Assembly: GCF_000003815.2 (NCBI RefSeq)
Contig: NC_049979.1
Location: 4,068,248 to 4,132,247 of the forward strand
DNA from: Branchiostoma floridae
Lineage: Eukaryota > Chordata > Leptocardii > Amphioxiformes > Branchiostomatidae
Length of the DNA: 64,000 nt
Reading direction: 5' to 3'
Part shown: one piece after another, positions 1 to 14,084 of the stretch
Position numbering within the stretch: the stretch's first letter is position 1
How the letters are laid out: every line of letters starts with the position of its first letter
Notes under the pieces: generated by a model
The model's database searches: none
What the model was told of the DNA's origin: nothing
Seen by the model: only the letters and a program-made list of their open reading frames with translations
Translations under genes and position numbers: made by a program

Positions 1-389
1 AATAGTTACTCAAGCATCTTGATAGATCTTGGATAGATCTTGGAAAGTCCACTACATTCTGCTCCTTGTCAAGTACACAGTGGGCAGCTTGACAGACAAT
101 CTAAGTGAAAAATTTGTACTGGACCACTCCCTTGCAGGAAGGTACAAATTTGCTTCAGATGGTGGCAGAGAAACGAGCTGGTGACTTTCACGGCCTAATG
201 CCCCCATCTCACAGCAGGAAAGCCAATCCGCTCAGGAGTCTGCGAGATCTACATCACATTTTCTGCAGCAATGCGGCCGGAGTTCTCTTGGTCACAACAC
301 AATTTTTAAAAGCTCAGCCTCAGGCCATGTTCGCAGGTCCAGGAGCCAATGTGATGTAGTGGATTTTGAGGTGAAAAGAACCCTCGAGT

Positions 390-565
390 TAGCCTGGGTA
401 CCATTCGATTTCTACCAGGGCTCCTTGCAGTCGCTGCAAGCTTAAGGTAATAACCATTCCCAGATTTTTTTAGGGCAGCGGGTGCAAGGAGCCCCAGTAG
501 AAATTGGATGGAACCCAGGTAGTGAGTGCATGGAGCCCCAGTAGAAATTTGATGGTACCCAGGTA
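390..565. mobile_element. Foldback element with duplicated right arm
   Basis: Left arm TAGCCTGGGTACCATTCGAT then TTCTACCAGGGCTCCTTGCA. The right side holds two inverted copies of it (474-525 and 525-565), i.e. a partially duplicated arm. Confidence 0.55.
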
Positions 566-1663
566 GCAAGTGCAGGAGGTCATCCATCCTTCCATCTGGT
601 AAGTAGGGTAAAAAAGGAGCTTAAATGCCAGGAGACCAGACCTTAAGTGTCATAAGACAAGGGGCAGGAGAGTTCCCTGCCACAGGGATTCCATAGAGAT
701 GCTCTCCTGGTCTGGGGAAGGGATTTGGCTGGAACTCTAACTGAAACCTGGCATTGAACATGGGACATGATTAAATCAAGATGTCTTCAAGATGTCTCAA
801 GTACAGGAAGCCACGACCTTCACCTCTGACATAACAGGTTTAAGACTTTGCAGAAAGTCTTGAGACATGACAATACAGAGATTTGGGCACATCTACTGTA
901 ATACAATTTGGCATGGTGTACATGTCTTTTTTTTTTAGCATTGACTTTGTCTAATTTCTAATTTTAGAACGAAAGCCAGTAGATAACATACCAGAGTTTA
1001 AAACTGTGATACTAACAACTTCATTTTTTGTTGTATTCTTTTCTCACTGTAAACAATTTGGAAGATTGAAGGCCAGTTGTTTTTGCTTGTTTGTTTTACG
1101 CTACCTTTACGATAGCACAGATATAGACAAGACAGCACAGTTTGGACAGTAGTGGTAAATGCTGTGCGAGACCATACAGTAAGATTTAATCTGTGTTGTG
1201 GGATCTTTAACGTGCTAGACGCCTGGCTCTCCTCAAACACAGGACCTCTGGCTTGATGACTCCTGTCTAAACTGAGCCCCCCTCCCCTCCAGGTAAAGTA
1301 AGATAAACTAGAGTATGATTACATTAGGAAGTGTGTGTAAGGAAAAAGGTGCTTGGTGGTTTGTTCTTTCGCTGCAGGTTTTGTTGCACACAGAGGAAGC
1401 AGCTTAGACAGTCTGATTTGTGTCAGATGTAAGAGCCGAGGACACACCTCACCGGGCCCATTTGTAGCAGGGCAGACAAAACCTCAAGCAAAACAACTGG
1501 CAGGAAGAGCCACTTTGTGAAGTAAAGCTGGGAGAATGTGGTGGGCCACAGATAGCAAGCCTGGGGGAGACCCTGGGCTTTAGGTCTCATGCTATACAAA
1601 TTTGATAGACCGCTGAAGACATTTTTAAGGTTACTTGACAAAGAAAAAAAAATGCTGAACGAG

Positions 1664-1765
1664 CTATAGTCTGTGTAACACAAACTCTGCTGTCTGGCGC
1701 TGTAACTGTCCCCTCCCAACGGAAGGAGGCCGGCGAATGTTAGGCGGGCTGCTAGATTTAATCAG
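1664..1765 (+). repeat. Dispersed repeat, TAGTCTGTGTAACACAAACT family
   Basis: TAGTCTGTGTAACACAAACT then CTGCTGTCTGG.GCTGTAACT, GGAGGCCGGCG and GATTTAATCAGGCTAA. Other copies: 41671-41783 (plus) and 21485-21573 (minus). Confidence 0.75.
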
Positions 1766-3544
1766 GCTAAACAAGCTACATTGGGAGAAGGTAAGGTAAG
1801 GCACAAAATGAGTCTTCTGTTGTGTGAATCTTTATACGATGCAACATAGCCTTCCAAGAGACATTTCCCAACAGCTGCAAGGAGATGGGAACAGGCAAGG
1901 TGAGGTATAAGGATGGAACAGCAATGCAGTATACAGGTGAGGCAAGGCTGATGCCTGTATATAATATGATGAGGTAGTACTTAGGGTCAGACATTGAATT
2001 GCCCTAATTCTTCTAAGTTTGCTAAAATAAAAAGGAAGAAGAGACTACATGTGAAAGAGGGTCAGCATGCTCTTTACCGTAAGGCGTAGGCAGCCTACTT
2101 TTATTTCCTGTAATTCGTAGGGAAAACCATCTTATCTACGTAATTCGTAGCAGGGCGACCATTGCCTTCCTTGATTCAGCGTAATATGTAGGAAGTTCTT
2201 CTGAATTCAGCATAAATCGTTGGCGGGTCCCCCCATGCAGACCCTCGTGGAACAGGAATTTCAAGCTGATGTTGCCTCACAGAAACCTGCTGTTCTGTCA
2301 GTAGTCTGTGTAACTGAAAAGATACATCCTGAACCAGAAATGACAGGACTATATGGCGACCACCAGGAGCATGGGGGACAAGTGAATGAATACTGTAAAT
2401 TTACATATTTTTGCAGGACTAGATATCATGGAAGGTGGGGAAAGGAGGTGTCCCAGCTGGTGTAGAAAGGAAAGGAGGTTTGCTGTAGAAACAAGATTCT
2501 GTCGCACACACAAAAAAACACATCTTTCCGGTGTCATGATTTTGCAGTGGCCAGACTACATTGTAACTGTGAAACTATACCACTGCAACTATTACAAGAT
2601 TTCCAGTATCGCTACACCTCAGGCAGGTTTTCCTGGACCGGGTATCAGGTTACAGTTTCCAGACAGGAGAAATCTGGCAGGATGCTGCAGAATCTGAGAA
2701 ACCTGCGCAGACAATGGGACCTTCTCTTCTCCTGTACCAGCCTTCTCCATAACAAAGGAAATATAAACTTTTCTGGACAGATATGGGGGCAGGGTTCACA
2801 TACCGGCAGTAGGTCCAAATTCTACTTGATCCAGTTGGAGCTGTAGTTAGCTGCACGCGGATTCCTGTGGCGTGTTGTAAGTTTGGGGATCAGTGTCCAT
2901 TTACCAAAGGAAACTCATACGATAACTTAGACAGAGCATAGAGTTGGGGAAGTCATACAGCTGTCTTTGCCTTAGAGTTAGACAATGCCTTAGAAGGTAG
3001 ACGAAATATCTGTTGATATCTGTTGATATCTAAATAGTGTCAAGTCTCATCTTCATACCCGTTTGTTAATCTGCTTGTATCCACTTCTTTATATGTATGT
3101 ACAGCTGTAGAAGAAATTGAAAAGTTGCTGTACTTTTGTTGTGTCAATAAAGATTACTCTATCATAAGATGGACTGCATTTTGTGAAAGGAAGGCACATA
3201 CTTGATGAGGTAACTACAGTGCACAATTCCACTTTCAATACCAGGTCATACAGCCTCTTCCAACAAAGTATTTCATCTTCTTAGGCCCATAAAACCTCAC
3301 ATCACATTGTTGTTTTTTCTTTAGATATTGTCTCAAGAATTGTGCTTTATGCTTGACAGTATGACTGCTAATCTCCGAGCAGGCAATGCCAAATTGGCTG
3401 ACAAAATAAGCTGTCTCTGCATGGAGATAAGGTTCCAGAGGAATGCTGCATGTTTGCACAATATTGACAGTTGTGAGGAGCATGAAGGCGAAATCATCCT
3501 CAGCTCATAGCAGGAGTGGGCGGCGAAAAAATAAATCTTCACAT

Positions 3545-3745
3545 TCCTCCTTACACTTGGGGACGGGTCTTAAAACTGGCAAGACGCAAATATGGTATTA
3601 AGATGCTTCTGTGTCTTTCAGAGTGTTTGGACGGTCTTGTATTCCTCCTTACTCTTATCTTGGGGAAGCGTCTTAAAACTGTGAAGACATGAAGTTAGGA
3701 TTAAGACGCTCCAGTGTCTATCAGAGCGTCTGCACGGCCTCCAGT
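3545..3745. repeat. Two-copy tandem duplication (~105 bp)
   Basis: TTCCTCCTTACACTTGGGGA... GTCTTAAAACTG(G/T)..AAGAC followed by a diverged second copy at 3648. No coding potential. Confidence 0.7.
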
Positions 3746-5082
3746 AGTGCTGATATCAAGTCCTGTCCAGACAAAGTCTGCTCCATTGTGCCACTCAAAA
3801 AAGCCATCTTCACACTGGTCCTATCCATACATGTGCCGAGAAAAACTATGGGCGTGGGCGTGACTGCTTACAGAAACCATTAACAGTAGTGCAAACTGTG
3901 ACAATCTGAAGTAATCAACAAGTAACTGTTTGTGTGTGTTGCATTTCTAGCTTATTTCATTACTTGGGAGTCCCATCCAAGATCAAATCAGCATCATGCA
4001 CTCAAAGATTTCTTGGCAGTATATCTACTAGCACAGATACTCATCGTAATTCCAGTATATACTGTTACCAATTTGATGGGGCTATTTTACGAGCGAGTTT
4101 ATTATTGTGTATCATGCTCTGCCAAATTGGCACGGCATCAGTGGCTCTAACTGTGCTTTATGGCTTTTGAATTGACCCTCCTGACACTGAGCTGTACGTG
4201 TCAACTGCCTGAACAGTTTTTTTAGTATGTTTCTGAGCAGTCTGTATGTCATATTCTGTATAGACTATAGACTGACTGACAGTCTCTCATGGCAGCTGCA
4301 AGATGACAAGAGAAGATAGGGTCACTTTTGGAAAGTCTCAATTTTTACTGGGAATTGAACTTGCAGATTACCAAATAAGGAAAGCGACAACAGCAACGGA
4401 ATGTTCTACCTGATTCCTGACGTCAGAAGAAGGTACAGAAAAACGGCCGCAGGAAACATGAAATATTGATGAGCCGCAGCAGCCTGAGGCAGGTTATGGT
4501 CCTGAAGGAGGGAGGAGGCCAGATCTGGCTGGGCGCCATGTTCTATTGACCTACTTCTTACCTCTCTATTCGGACATCCCTGTTGGATACATTAACCAGT
4601 ACTGCTGTTTATTTAAGTAGACTTAGCTTTGACTTTGACAATGGAAAAGTGATTGAATTTTTCCCTCGTAATAAATCTTGCCTCTATAGTTGACTTCCTC
4701 AATTGCTGGCTCAAAATAAACCATTTGTTCTTTCATCCGGTGCCCAGTGACACATTTGACTTTACAGGTTGAGTACCTTTGAACTTGAAGTGAAAACGTC
4801 TGGAAATCTAGTACAAACAGAATTTTATCTCCCATATGTTTTCTTCATTCATTCCACGATTTACGGGTTTCCCTGGCACGTGCCCAACTGTAATGCAAAC
4901 TGAACATTTGATGCAGTTTTGAAACACTTCCCAATTTTCTAGCAGATGTAAGAATTTGAGTGTTGTTCTGTGTTTTACTCCTATTTAGGAGAAGGCAATA
5001 CAACACAAGAATAGAACACTAAGCATTATAAAACAGGTGTAAAATGCAGAGAACTTTACTCAGGTGAAAATGAGTAGCTAGG

Positions 5083-5305
5083 TCCATCCCTCAGACAGGA
5101 CGTTAAATGGAGGTCCCGTGTTTGGGGAGAGCCACACCCCAAGTACGTTAAAGAACCCGCCGCACTTATCGTAAAGAGTAGGGGTCCTTCCCGGTGTGAG
5201 TGGATCAAACCTACAGACTGGTCTCCGGGTTGACATCTTGAAAAGGTGTTATGTCACCTGTTATGTCAATCCTTCCACAAAGGTGGTAAATCTAAATAAA
5301 TAAAT
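5083..5305 (+). repeat. Dispersed repeat, GAGAGCCACACC family
   Basis: GACGTTAAATGGAGGTCCCG, GGGGAGAGCCACACCCCAAG and CACTTATCGTAAAGAGTAGG. Diverged copies at 13129-13275 and 53480-53600 on the plus strand and 1195-1260 on the minus strand. Probably the 3' part of a SINE. Confidence 0.65.
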
Positions 5306-5603
5306 ATAGTAGATTGAACAGGACCCCTCCATCTGCTTGGAGATGGCCTTTTAAGTGTAGGTGACAACAGTTGTATTGATTAGAGGCACTTCCTCCCTAC
5401 CCAGCCGTGACCAGGCACTGTTATGTAACCAACGCTACTCAGAAGGCAGCTAACCTACATGGACCACAAGGGTCACTCTGGTGTGTGTACCTCCAACTTC
5501 CTCTTCCCCTTCTGTCTGGGGTGATTAATGGCCTCTTCTTTTTTTTCCAAGGTTAAGGCCACAGCAAGTAAATTTTATGGATGACATCAGCGCGCCCATT
5601 AAT

Positions 5604-6909
5604 TACCTTTGCCAGAATGGCTAAGGTTATGTTTTGGGCTTGTGAGTCTGTCTGTCTGTCTGTCTGTTAACAGCATAACTCAAGAAGCCTTGGATGGATC
5701 CCGATAATATTTGGTAGGTGGGTAGGGGTCGGGAAAATGAAGGTCAAGTTCGATAATGGGCCCCCTAGCGGCTTGCTAAGGTACTGCAGCAGAACCTCAA
5801 TTTTTGATATCTCGTGTTCTGGACATGCTGTGATCATGATTTTTAAGTGGTAGATAGCCCTCGAGGCAGAGAGTAAGTGCTGTGAGTTTGGGCCCCCTAG
5901 CGGCTTTTTTGGAACTGCAGGCGCCGGTTTCCTTTCAAACTTTGGGTGAGAATAACTCTACAACGTGTTGACGGATCGTCATGATTTTTGGTATGTAGAT
6001 AGAATGAGTGATGACTTACATAATGGTATACTAATTATGCAAATCAGCAGCTAATTTGCATAATTAATGAGGAAAAATTATAAATCCACTACATTCCATG
6101 ATAGGACTTTCAAACTTGTCACATATGTAGCTGGGAAGGAGAGAAATGTCGACAGATATCAATTATGCAAATGATGACCTCATTTGCATAATTAATGAGA
6201 AAATATGAACATGTTGACGGATCATCATGTTTTTTGTATGTAGGTAGCGTAAGTGAAGACCTACATAATGAGATAACAATTATGCAAATCAACAGCTAAT
6301 TTGCATAATTAATGAGGATATTTTATAAATTCACTACATTCCATGATAGGGTTTTAAAACTTGTCACATATGTAGCTGAGAAAGAGAGAAATGTCAATAC
6401 ATATTTATCATGCAAATGATGATCTCATTTGCATAATTAATGAGAAAATATTAACGTGTTGACGGATCGTCATGATTTTCGGCATGTAGATAGCCTAAAT
6501 GAAGACTATATAATGTGACACTTATTATGCAAGTTAACAGCTAATTTGCATAATTGATGAGGAAAAGTTCATAAATCCACTGCATTCCATTATAGTACTT
6601 TCATCAAAGTTGTCACATATGTAACTGAGAAAGAGGGAAGAGAGTAAGAGGTGTATTTAAAGACTTTGAAAGAGAATAAGTCAAGAATGGATCAAAGGAT
6701 CATCATGATTTTTGGTATGCTGATAGCTTAAGTAATGCTTGATACAATTTGATATCAATTAATTGTAAATTGGGATCTAATTTGCATAATAAATGCCGAA
6801 ATTTTATAAACCAACTCCAAGCATTTAATTATAAAGAAAATGACATGAGTAACGCATTTGTCTACAGACATCATTCTACATAACAAACCTGGTTTATTTG
6901 GCAAAGGTA
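5604..6909. repeat. Octamer-rich repeat region with 11-bp inverted ends
   Basis: Starts TACCTTTGCCA (5604-5614) and ends with its inverse TGGCAAAGGTA (6899-6909). Inside are 3-4 diverged ~290-bp units with GTTGACGGATCGTCATGATT, ATTATGCAAATGATGACCTC and ATTTGCATAATTAATGAG. A tail copy lies at 62170-62310. Also holds (GTCT)n at 5646-5669. Confidence 0.75.
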
Positions 6910-8195
6910 TGTGTTCGTGGAACTCTAGTTTCTGTCTGATTTCAGGAAAAAAAAAAAGAATTTAACTTCATTTGTATTACTGTAAATGCAGAAATTTTAG
7001 ACAAAATATTAGGAAAAGAGACATTTATGTTGCCATTACATGAAAAATTTCTGAATATTTAAGACTAGAGGACTGATTCAGAAGTAGGGAAAATGCTATC
7101 AAAAAAAAAAAAAACTCCAAAAGTTTCAAAAGGAATCCGTGAATAGTTTCATCAGGTTGGTATGTCACTGAATAAAGAAAAGAGACTCTTTTTAACAACA
7201 CTTGCATATTTCCATCGGCATTTTTGGGGCCGTCTGTCACCTTCCTAAGGATACAATTGCGGAGACATCGATGGAAATAAAGTAAGGGTTGTAAAAAAAA
7301 AAGTTTCTTCCACAACAGGAATTATCAGCCCTTTGTGTGGGGGTGTGCAGACCTTGCTCCAAGAAAGGAGATCTGGACCTTAGATCTATATTCAGGAATG
7401 CTTCAAGGACTTCCCCTAATACATGATGAGGCGGAAAGTTGCCTTGTCAGAGCTTTCAAGTCTATCGACCCCTCATCTGCATGCGGCATTGGTCTGGGGA
7501 ACCACAGAACACAAAGGCAGGGCAAACCGTCTGTGAACCGCACGGGTGACTCGGTGACACAACCTTTGTCTGGGTGGTTTCCGTGAGGCTCTGCTTCCAC
7601 GGCAATGTCCTTTGACTGATATAAATCACACACCAACTGATTTACCTGCAGATACCTGCACTTCTTCTGGCCGTGACACATCTGTTACATCATCGTAATG
7701 TAACTATGATACAGGGAGGACTTAAGTTACTGAGCTTTTGTGGGAAGACACTTTTGTAGATAAGGCTTACTGCTCAATGTGTTTTGTTGAAAAATTCAAT
7801 CTTAATAATTAATGACTTTTGTCTACATACAACTACAAGTGACCAGATCTACATACATCATTACATGTAAGACCCACCTGGCCACTTTTTGGTGATCATT
7901 TGGAAAAATTTTCCATTGACACAAGCATTAAGAACCCAGTTTATAGTGACCACTTGTCCATATAGGCCAGATTTTATCAGGCCTGTGAGGCCTGATCTTA
8001 CCAGGATTTTACCAGGCATTCAGGTTGAACTTTACCCAACTGCTATATGTTCTAGAGCCCATGTGTCTGACAGCACATGTCTATCTGTATACTGTAAATG
8101 CATTTGAGTTTTCAGGGATTTACTTTCATGGTAGCGGAAAATGGAGTATTTGCGGTGGTCTTAACCTCGCGGCAGCACCATAGACTGTAGTTATA

Positions 8196-8302
8196 TACTG
8201 TAATGGAAAAATGTTCGCGGTGGTTTTATTAGTTTGTGGTGAAGCGGCCACCGCGAAAAATACGAAAATAAAACCACCGCGAACATTTCTGCATTAACAG
8301 TA
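8196..8302. mobile_element. Foldback element with CCGCGAACATT arms
   Basis: Palindromic 107 bp: TACTGTAATGGAAAAATG then TTCGCGGTGGTTTTATT at left, with the inverse at right ending CATTAACAGTA. A diverged piece of the same repeat precedes it (8090-8170). Confidence 0.65.
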
Positions 8303-8761
8303 TAGCAGCTGGTTACTGGAACACAGTCACCATACCAGCAGTACTGCTAAACCATCTAACACACACTTAAGTGGGTCAAGGACCCACCAAACCTAACAAT
8401 ATACCGTATTTTCAAACAAATTCAAAGGTAGGCTGTTATCTTGGGCCTCCTCGTCCAAATATTTAGGCAGACCCGCCTCAACACCCATAGATTTTCTTAA
8501 TGAATCTATGCCCCCAACCAAAATAAGACAAACATTGCCGCCTTGAACAATCCCTTTCTGGACTTGATGGATTTCCAAGAACAGGCCCTTGGTCTATTGC
8601 AAAACAAGGCGGCTATCTTTTACCCTTTTTACTTTAGACCTCTGATCTGGTGCACATATACTAGTATAGCTAAAACAGACAAAAGTAAATGTAGTCCCAT
8701 AGCCTTTTTGAGGACGTAGATGCAGTGGGACAGAGGCTGCATTTATGTCCTTATCACCTTT

Positions 8762-8925
8762 TACCTCCCCAAAGTCCCATTTTTACACCAGGGTGGAGTG
8801 AGGAATATCGTTTTAAGTACCTTTCCTGAGGGCGGAACATTCGTAGTATATCAAAAGATTCAAACCAAGGACCTTTGCACTCTGAGCTAAACAGCCTAAC
8901 CACTACACCACCGTACCATATATAG
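8762..8925 (-). mobile_element. tRNA-derived SINE
   Basis: On the minus strand the head reads GGTGGTGTAGTGGTTAGGC (A-box like), then AAAGGTCCTTGGTTTGAATC (B-box like). The body is GCCCTCAGGAAAGGTACTT..ACGATATTCCTCACTCCACCC. The same head and body pattern appears at 45312-45432. Confidence 0.65.
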
Positions 8926-10876
8926 CTATATATAGCTAACGTAAACAAAAACACATCAATAAGGTTTGCAGTCAGGAAGCAGGAGACAGGTACACATCAA
9001 AGGCACACCCGATCCCTCAGTGAGGTTTACTCCCTTTGATTTCCGTCTTCAGAAGATGCGCACGCCTGTAACCCACACCTGCCGTGAACAGGTGGGCTGT
9101 TTGTGGAACTTACCTGCGCAAGGCTGAGACACTGATACAGAGCAGGGCTCAAAATCCTTGGAGTATGGATCATACTAAAAGTGTTGAGGAACCATTGCTA
9201 TTTCTTCTTTTATATTACCGTGGTAAGAGTCAATGCAACTAATAACAATCCACATATACCGACATGATACTTTTTAGGACATTTGTGTATTCAACCTAGT
9301 ACATGGACCAGTGAAGTTTAGGTGCAGGAAGACAACAGAAATAGCTGCACAGCTCCAATTTTACCTGCACTAACCTGCATATGCAGGTGGTATTTTGAGC
9401 CCTGACAAGGCTGAGACACTGATACAGAGGAAGGAGGTTGTGTATCTATCACAATATCAGGAACCTCAGTCATAGAGCACGAGCAGTGTCCTGTTGACAG
9501 GGAAGTCCACAAACCACAACAAACGTCCAGGGATTGGGTTTGGGTTGGATGCACGGCTTGATATACCCTGGGAAGCACTGACATCTTTATATAGGGCAGA
9601 TCCAATTTTAAGTAGATCTTTAAACTTTCACAGTAGTTTCAATTTCTCAGTGGCCATTCTCCATCATGAATATGGATTTTGAATGTACATTAATTTACTA
9701 AGTTGTACTATAGAATTGTTTCAACTGTGAAGTCAAAACACCACATAAATTTCCCCCCCATTGAACAGTAAAAAAAAAATTACAGTGAAGGTCAAGAATT
9801 TTACAGTATCCTGATAGGACATGACTTTGTGGGAAATGTATTCTCTTTCTTTCTGTCATCCTGTGGTCCAATTTTCTCCCAGCCAGTTTGATGTAGAGTT
9901 CTTCCCCATACTGTTGTGCACTATCTTTATTTCCAAACTGTTGTGTGGTGTAGAACTCTTCCCCATACAGTTGTGCACTATTTTTCGTCTTCATCATACT
10001 ATTCTTTCTCCAGTTCACTCACTCACTCACTCACTATCCATTGTTTGACTATACTGCTGCTGGGATCCCTGACACAGGGGTAGGCAGCAGTCGGCTGGTC
10101 TTCACACCGTGCTTCCCTGCGGCTCTGTCCATTGGGTCGACCCGTTAGGACGCACACCTTGATGTCCCACACTCCATCCAAGTTTTTCTCTGTTTACCAC
10201 AACCCCTGTTGTCTGACAATTTTAGTTTGGTGATGGTGTTTAAGATCCATGAATGCATTATTCTTCACCCTTTTGATACGGCCTCCCACTGATCAGTATC
10301 CTTCTGCTGAGGTCTGTTGTTGAGGAATGGGAGTCCTGCAAGACTGAGCAAAGTGCAGCTCCTTCCTTGAGACATGCCCCTCCCACCTGAGGGGGTTCTT
10401 GGGCCTTTGATCTTGCCTGGTCAGCAGTGAAGACTTTGTTTTAAGGAAAACAGCTGCAGAAACTTGAGACAGCTGTCCGAAGGTCATGACCACCTTAATG
10501 GTAGAAAAACGACTGACATGATTGTAGCTTTTACTTAGGAGCCTTTGAATTATATATATATCAGTCTTTTCAAGTTGGCAGGAGATTGCATTTGGCATTA
10601 CTTTTCCTTGAAATCAAATTATCTTCCTTAATTTATATTTCTGTAAGCAGTGACACCTATAGCTGCAGTGTAATGTAAACCAGCCCTGAGGAAGGTGACA
10701 GACGGTCACCAAACATTGGTGGCAATAAAATGACAGATGGGTAAAAAGAGTCTCTTCATTCATTATCTTCATTATTAGTTACAAAATCACTGTTATACAA
10801 CATCAGTATTGGCCCATAGATACAACAGACCTTCAGGTGTAACACACAAACTTTACAGGAACACCATGCAGCAGCT

Positions 10877-10967
10877 TAGCCTGGTTACCACACCCCAGCC
10901 CCATCTCAAAAACAGCCCTGCACAATAGATATTTTTAAGATCGGGCTGGGGTGTGGTATCCAGGCTA
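10877..10967. mobile_element. Foldback element, TAGCCTGG family
   Basis: TAGCCTGGTTACCACACCCC at left and GGGGTGTGGTATCCAGGCTA at right around a ~40-bp centre. Related ends recur at 390, 17609 and 57351. Confidence 0.65.
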
Positions 10968-12072
10968 GCGGCAGCATAAACATCAAACGAGTTATCACAG
11001 CTCAGATATGACCTGGGTGGTCTTACCCAGAGATTTCTGTCAGAACATGGCACCACTGACATCACTCATGTTCTGGGGAGGCTGGGTTAGAGGGCAGACA
11101 GAGAGTACCACCATTACCACAATCCCACAGCGAGATGGCCTGTGAACATGGCTGGGAGCAAGATAGACTGCCCCGGTAGTTTGATTTCCAAGAGTGTCCA
11201 ACTAAATCTCTGCAGTGTATCTTGTCCATACTGGTCGTATGGCCAACTGACAATCAGTGGGAGTAAAATAACTGGTGTTTCTATAGTGGCTGTATCGTAC
11301 AGGCAGGAACAAGTTAAAAAATCACTATCAATTTCTGGAGAAATGCTCCTCGCTCCAGTCGGTCTACAACAACAAGCATCAAAGATTTAGGACTATTTAA
11401 AAGTCTGATACTGAAATTCTCAAATTCTGCCCAGTAACTATCATTTCATTTTCACAGATAACATAGTCTTGACTAGCATGCAAGCTTCCTCTTTGTGATG
11501 CCACAAATACAACATTGAGTAATATGGTTGCTACAGGCATGTAACCTTGATTTGTTGTTAAAAACAAAATGTTGATTTATTGTTAATGCAGATCTAATCA
11601 GTAGGCCTTGAACAGAAGTGTATATGGGGGAGAGGAACAAGAATTGTGTACTAGAGGGGGGGTGGAACACATTGACTGTTGTTTGACCTTGCTGTGACCT
11701 TGCCTGCAGACAGCGACCTTCCCATGATTTATTTCCTACCTGGGCAGGGCAGGGCAGGAAGACATGGTTTGCATCATCGCAAATGTTGTTCTTTAGGATT
11801 AACTTCCATGTCTCACAGGCCTGAAGACAGATTGAGGGCATGGGACAAGAGAGAGCAAATCCTACTGTGGTACAGTCTCAAACCTGACCAAGAAGTCCAC
11901 TCAGGGGACAGATACAATCGGTTTTATGTGGACAGGTGGTCACTATAGACTATATAGACAGGATTCTTAATCTTTTGGTAATGCTTGTGTCATGGGGTAA
12001 ATTAAAGGAACTACCAAAAAGGCCCAGGTGATATATTATAGGAGTGGTCACTTGTAGGTTTTCAAACAAATG

Positions 12073-12246
12073 CAGTAGAAGCCAGTTAATTGTGCAACGG
12101 ATTAACGCACACTTCTGTTAACTGCACGGAATCCCCAAATCCCAAACCAGTGTGGTCCAGCTAGATAACTTTGCATTATTGCACCAGTCGGATAATTGCA
12201 CGAAATTCACTGGCAAATAGACCGTGCAATTAAGAGGCTTCTACTG
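12073..12246. mobile_element. Pogo/Tigger-like MITE
   Basis: Termini CAGTAGAAGCC...TTAATTGTGCAACGG and the inverted CCGTGCAATTAAG.GGCTTCTACTG. CAGTAGAA-type ends beside a TA dinucleotide are typical of pogo/Tigger elements. 174 bp, no coding. Confidence 0.6.
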
Positions 12247-13128
12247 TACTTCTTTTGGTGTCATGTATTTTTCCTATTGATAGAGGCATTTAAAATTCAG
12301 AGTTCTGTACAAAACTTTGAGTGGTCTTTGACTGCACTGGTGCCTTTGTCAACAATATTAAAGTTGACAATAGAAAATTGTGTTTCTCCATCTTTTCCTG
12401 CCGTGCCTGGTTCCTTAAACTGGGTGGTTTCACTATAAATGCACCCAATAAAATTCAGCTAGTGTAAACTATCTGGCTTCAGTCTCTCACTGACTGCCAT
12501 ATTTACTGGTGTTCAAATAACTGTCACAGTACCAGGAAATACCACATCTGAATCTGAGGCACATTAAAGGTTGACTGACAAATAGCACAATGCTGAGGAA
12601 CTAGTTTGAAATCTTTGAAATCTTTATTAACATACCATGTTGCAGACATTTAGTTATGTCTGAATTACGTTGGTATTCACATGTGATCCTCCAGGGAGAA
12701 ATAAACTGTAAGTTAAGTACATCAACTTATAGTTCAGCTGAAGGTGACAAGCTTGGGCCACTACGTGCTGCTGACTCCACCCCATCACACACAACCCCAC
12801 CATCACTACTCTTTTCAAAAGACTTGTGTAAGATTTAAAGGGATTATCATGAAAGCAACAGTGTTTCCATGGGCTGTTGAGTTGTGCCCACATACACGGC
12901 TTTCCTGTTAGTTTTACCTGAGATTATAACAATTCAAATGGAAAAGCAAGAGATTCCGACCTTTCAAGCACAACAATAAAGAGATTTGGAGAGTTAGCCT
13001 GGCTATATGTGCAAGGCTTCCTCAAATGGTACTCGGTAACCACTGGGGCAGAAGTAAGCTAAACCAGGTAAGAATGCAGGCTAGAAAATGCCCCAAAATT
13101 AACCATTGAGTAAGTAAGAACTAAACCA

Positions 13129-13275
13129 TGTTTGAGGAGAGCCACACATCAAACATATCACCCTAATCAAAAAGGGCTGAGGTCCATCCTGGTGTGAGTG
13201 CATGGGTCAAACCTTCAATTCTGGCTGTACGCATCTTGTACTTTAGTAACTGTACAAAACTGGTGCTACCTAGGG
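13129..13275 (+). repeat. Dispersed repeat, GAGAGCCACACC family
   Basis: TTTGAGGAGAGCCACACATC, then GGTGTGAGTGCATGGGTCAA and TTGTACTTTAGTAACTGTAC; same order of words as at 5083 and 53480. Confidence 0.55.
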
Positions 13276-14084
13276 CACCTTGCATCTGGTCAGTGCACTT
13301 TGCACTAGGCCTATAAAAGCGAGGACATGCTGTACTATGCTCATTCGAGCCCATTACACTGAGGAAGCCACACGGCCAAACATGTTTGTTGTGTGTCGGT
13401 TCGAATAAAGTTCTTAAACGGGGAACATGCGGCTCCAGCGTCTTTTCTGAAGATGTGGCGTAAGTGTGAATGGTTGGCTTGAGGTCTCCTTCTCCACATA
13501 TATCTACTGTACAAAACTGGTGTGTTACACCTCAAGGCAGTTTACCAGTAATGCGAAACAACGAAAAGAAACACCTAGTAGTAAACTACACACAGTAGTG
13601 AAAAAGTTTCTGGGACATTGGAAGGTTTGGTCCATGCTTTGCCATGCGACACATTCTGCTGACTTCTGTGTAAACAAAAAGCTAATGGACTGTATCCAGT
13701 GCTTTTGTATCCCACGAAACTTCAGTACATCTCTAGTAAAAACACTTTCCACTGCGACCGTAGCGAGACGAAGATGGTTGGCACTTTCTGTAATCTTCCC
13801 GGTGGAGTGGGTTCCAATGGTTTCCCTGGTGCATGGCAGGACATACAGGCATTAGTCATGGTGGGGCTAACAGACCAAACACATCCTTGGGAAACTCCTC
13901 CTTTCCTGTACATGTTTGGATAACCTCAACAAGACAAAGTCTCAGGACTTACCCAGGACATGCCTGATATTGCTGGGCTAGTGGGGTATCATAAGGAAAC
14001 TGCACTGTAGGTCCTTTCAAATTCCAAATTCTGGCATTTCATTGCAGTAAAGCATCCATAGGATCTTTACAGAACAGATACGGT

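Noticed and set aside
2220-2846. Overlapping plus-strand open frames of 80-103 codons
   Set aside because: No exon borders, no recognisable domain, frames overlap in several phases; chance ORFs in intron.
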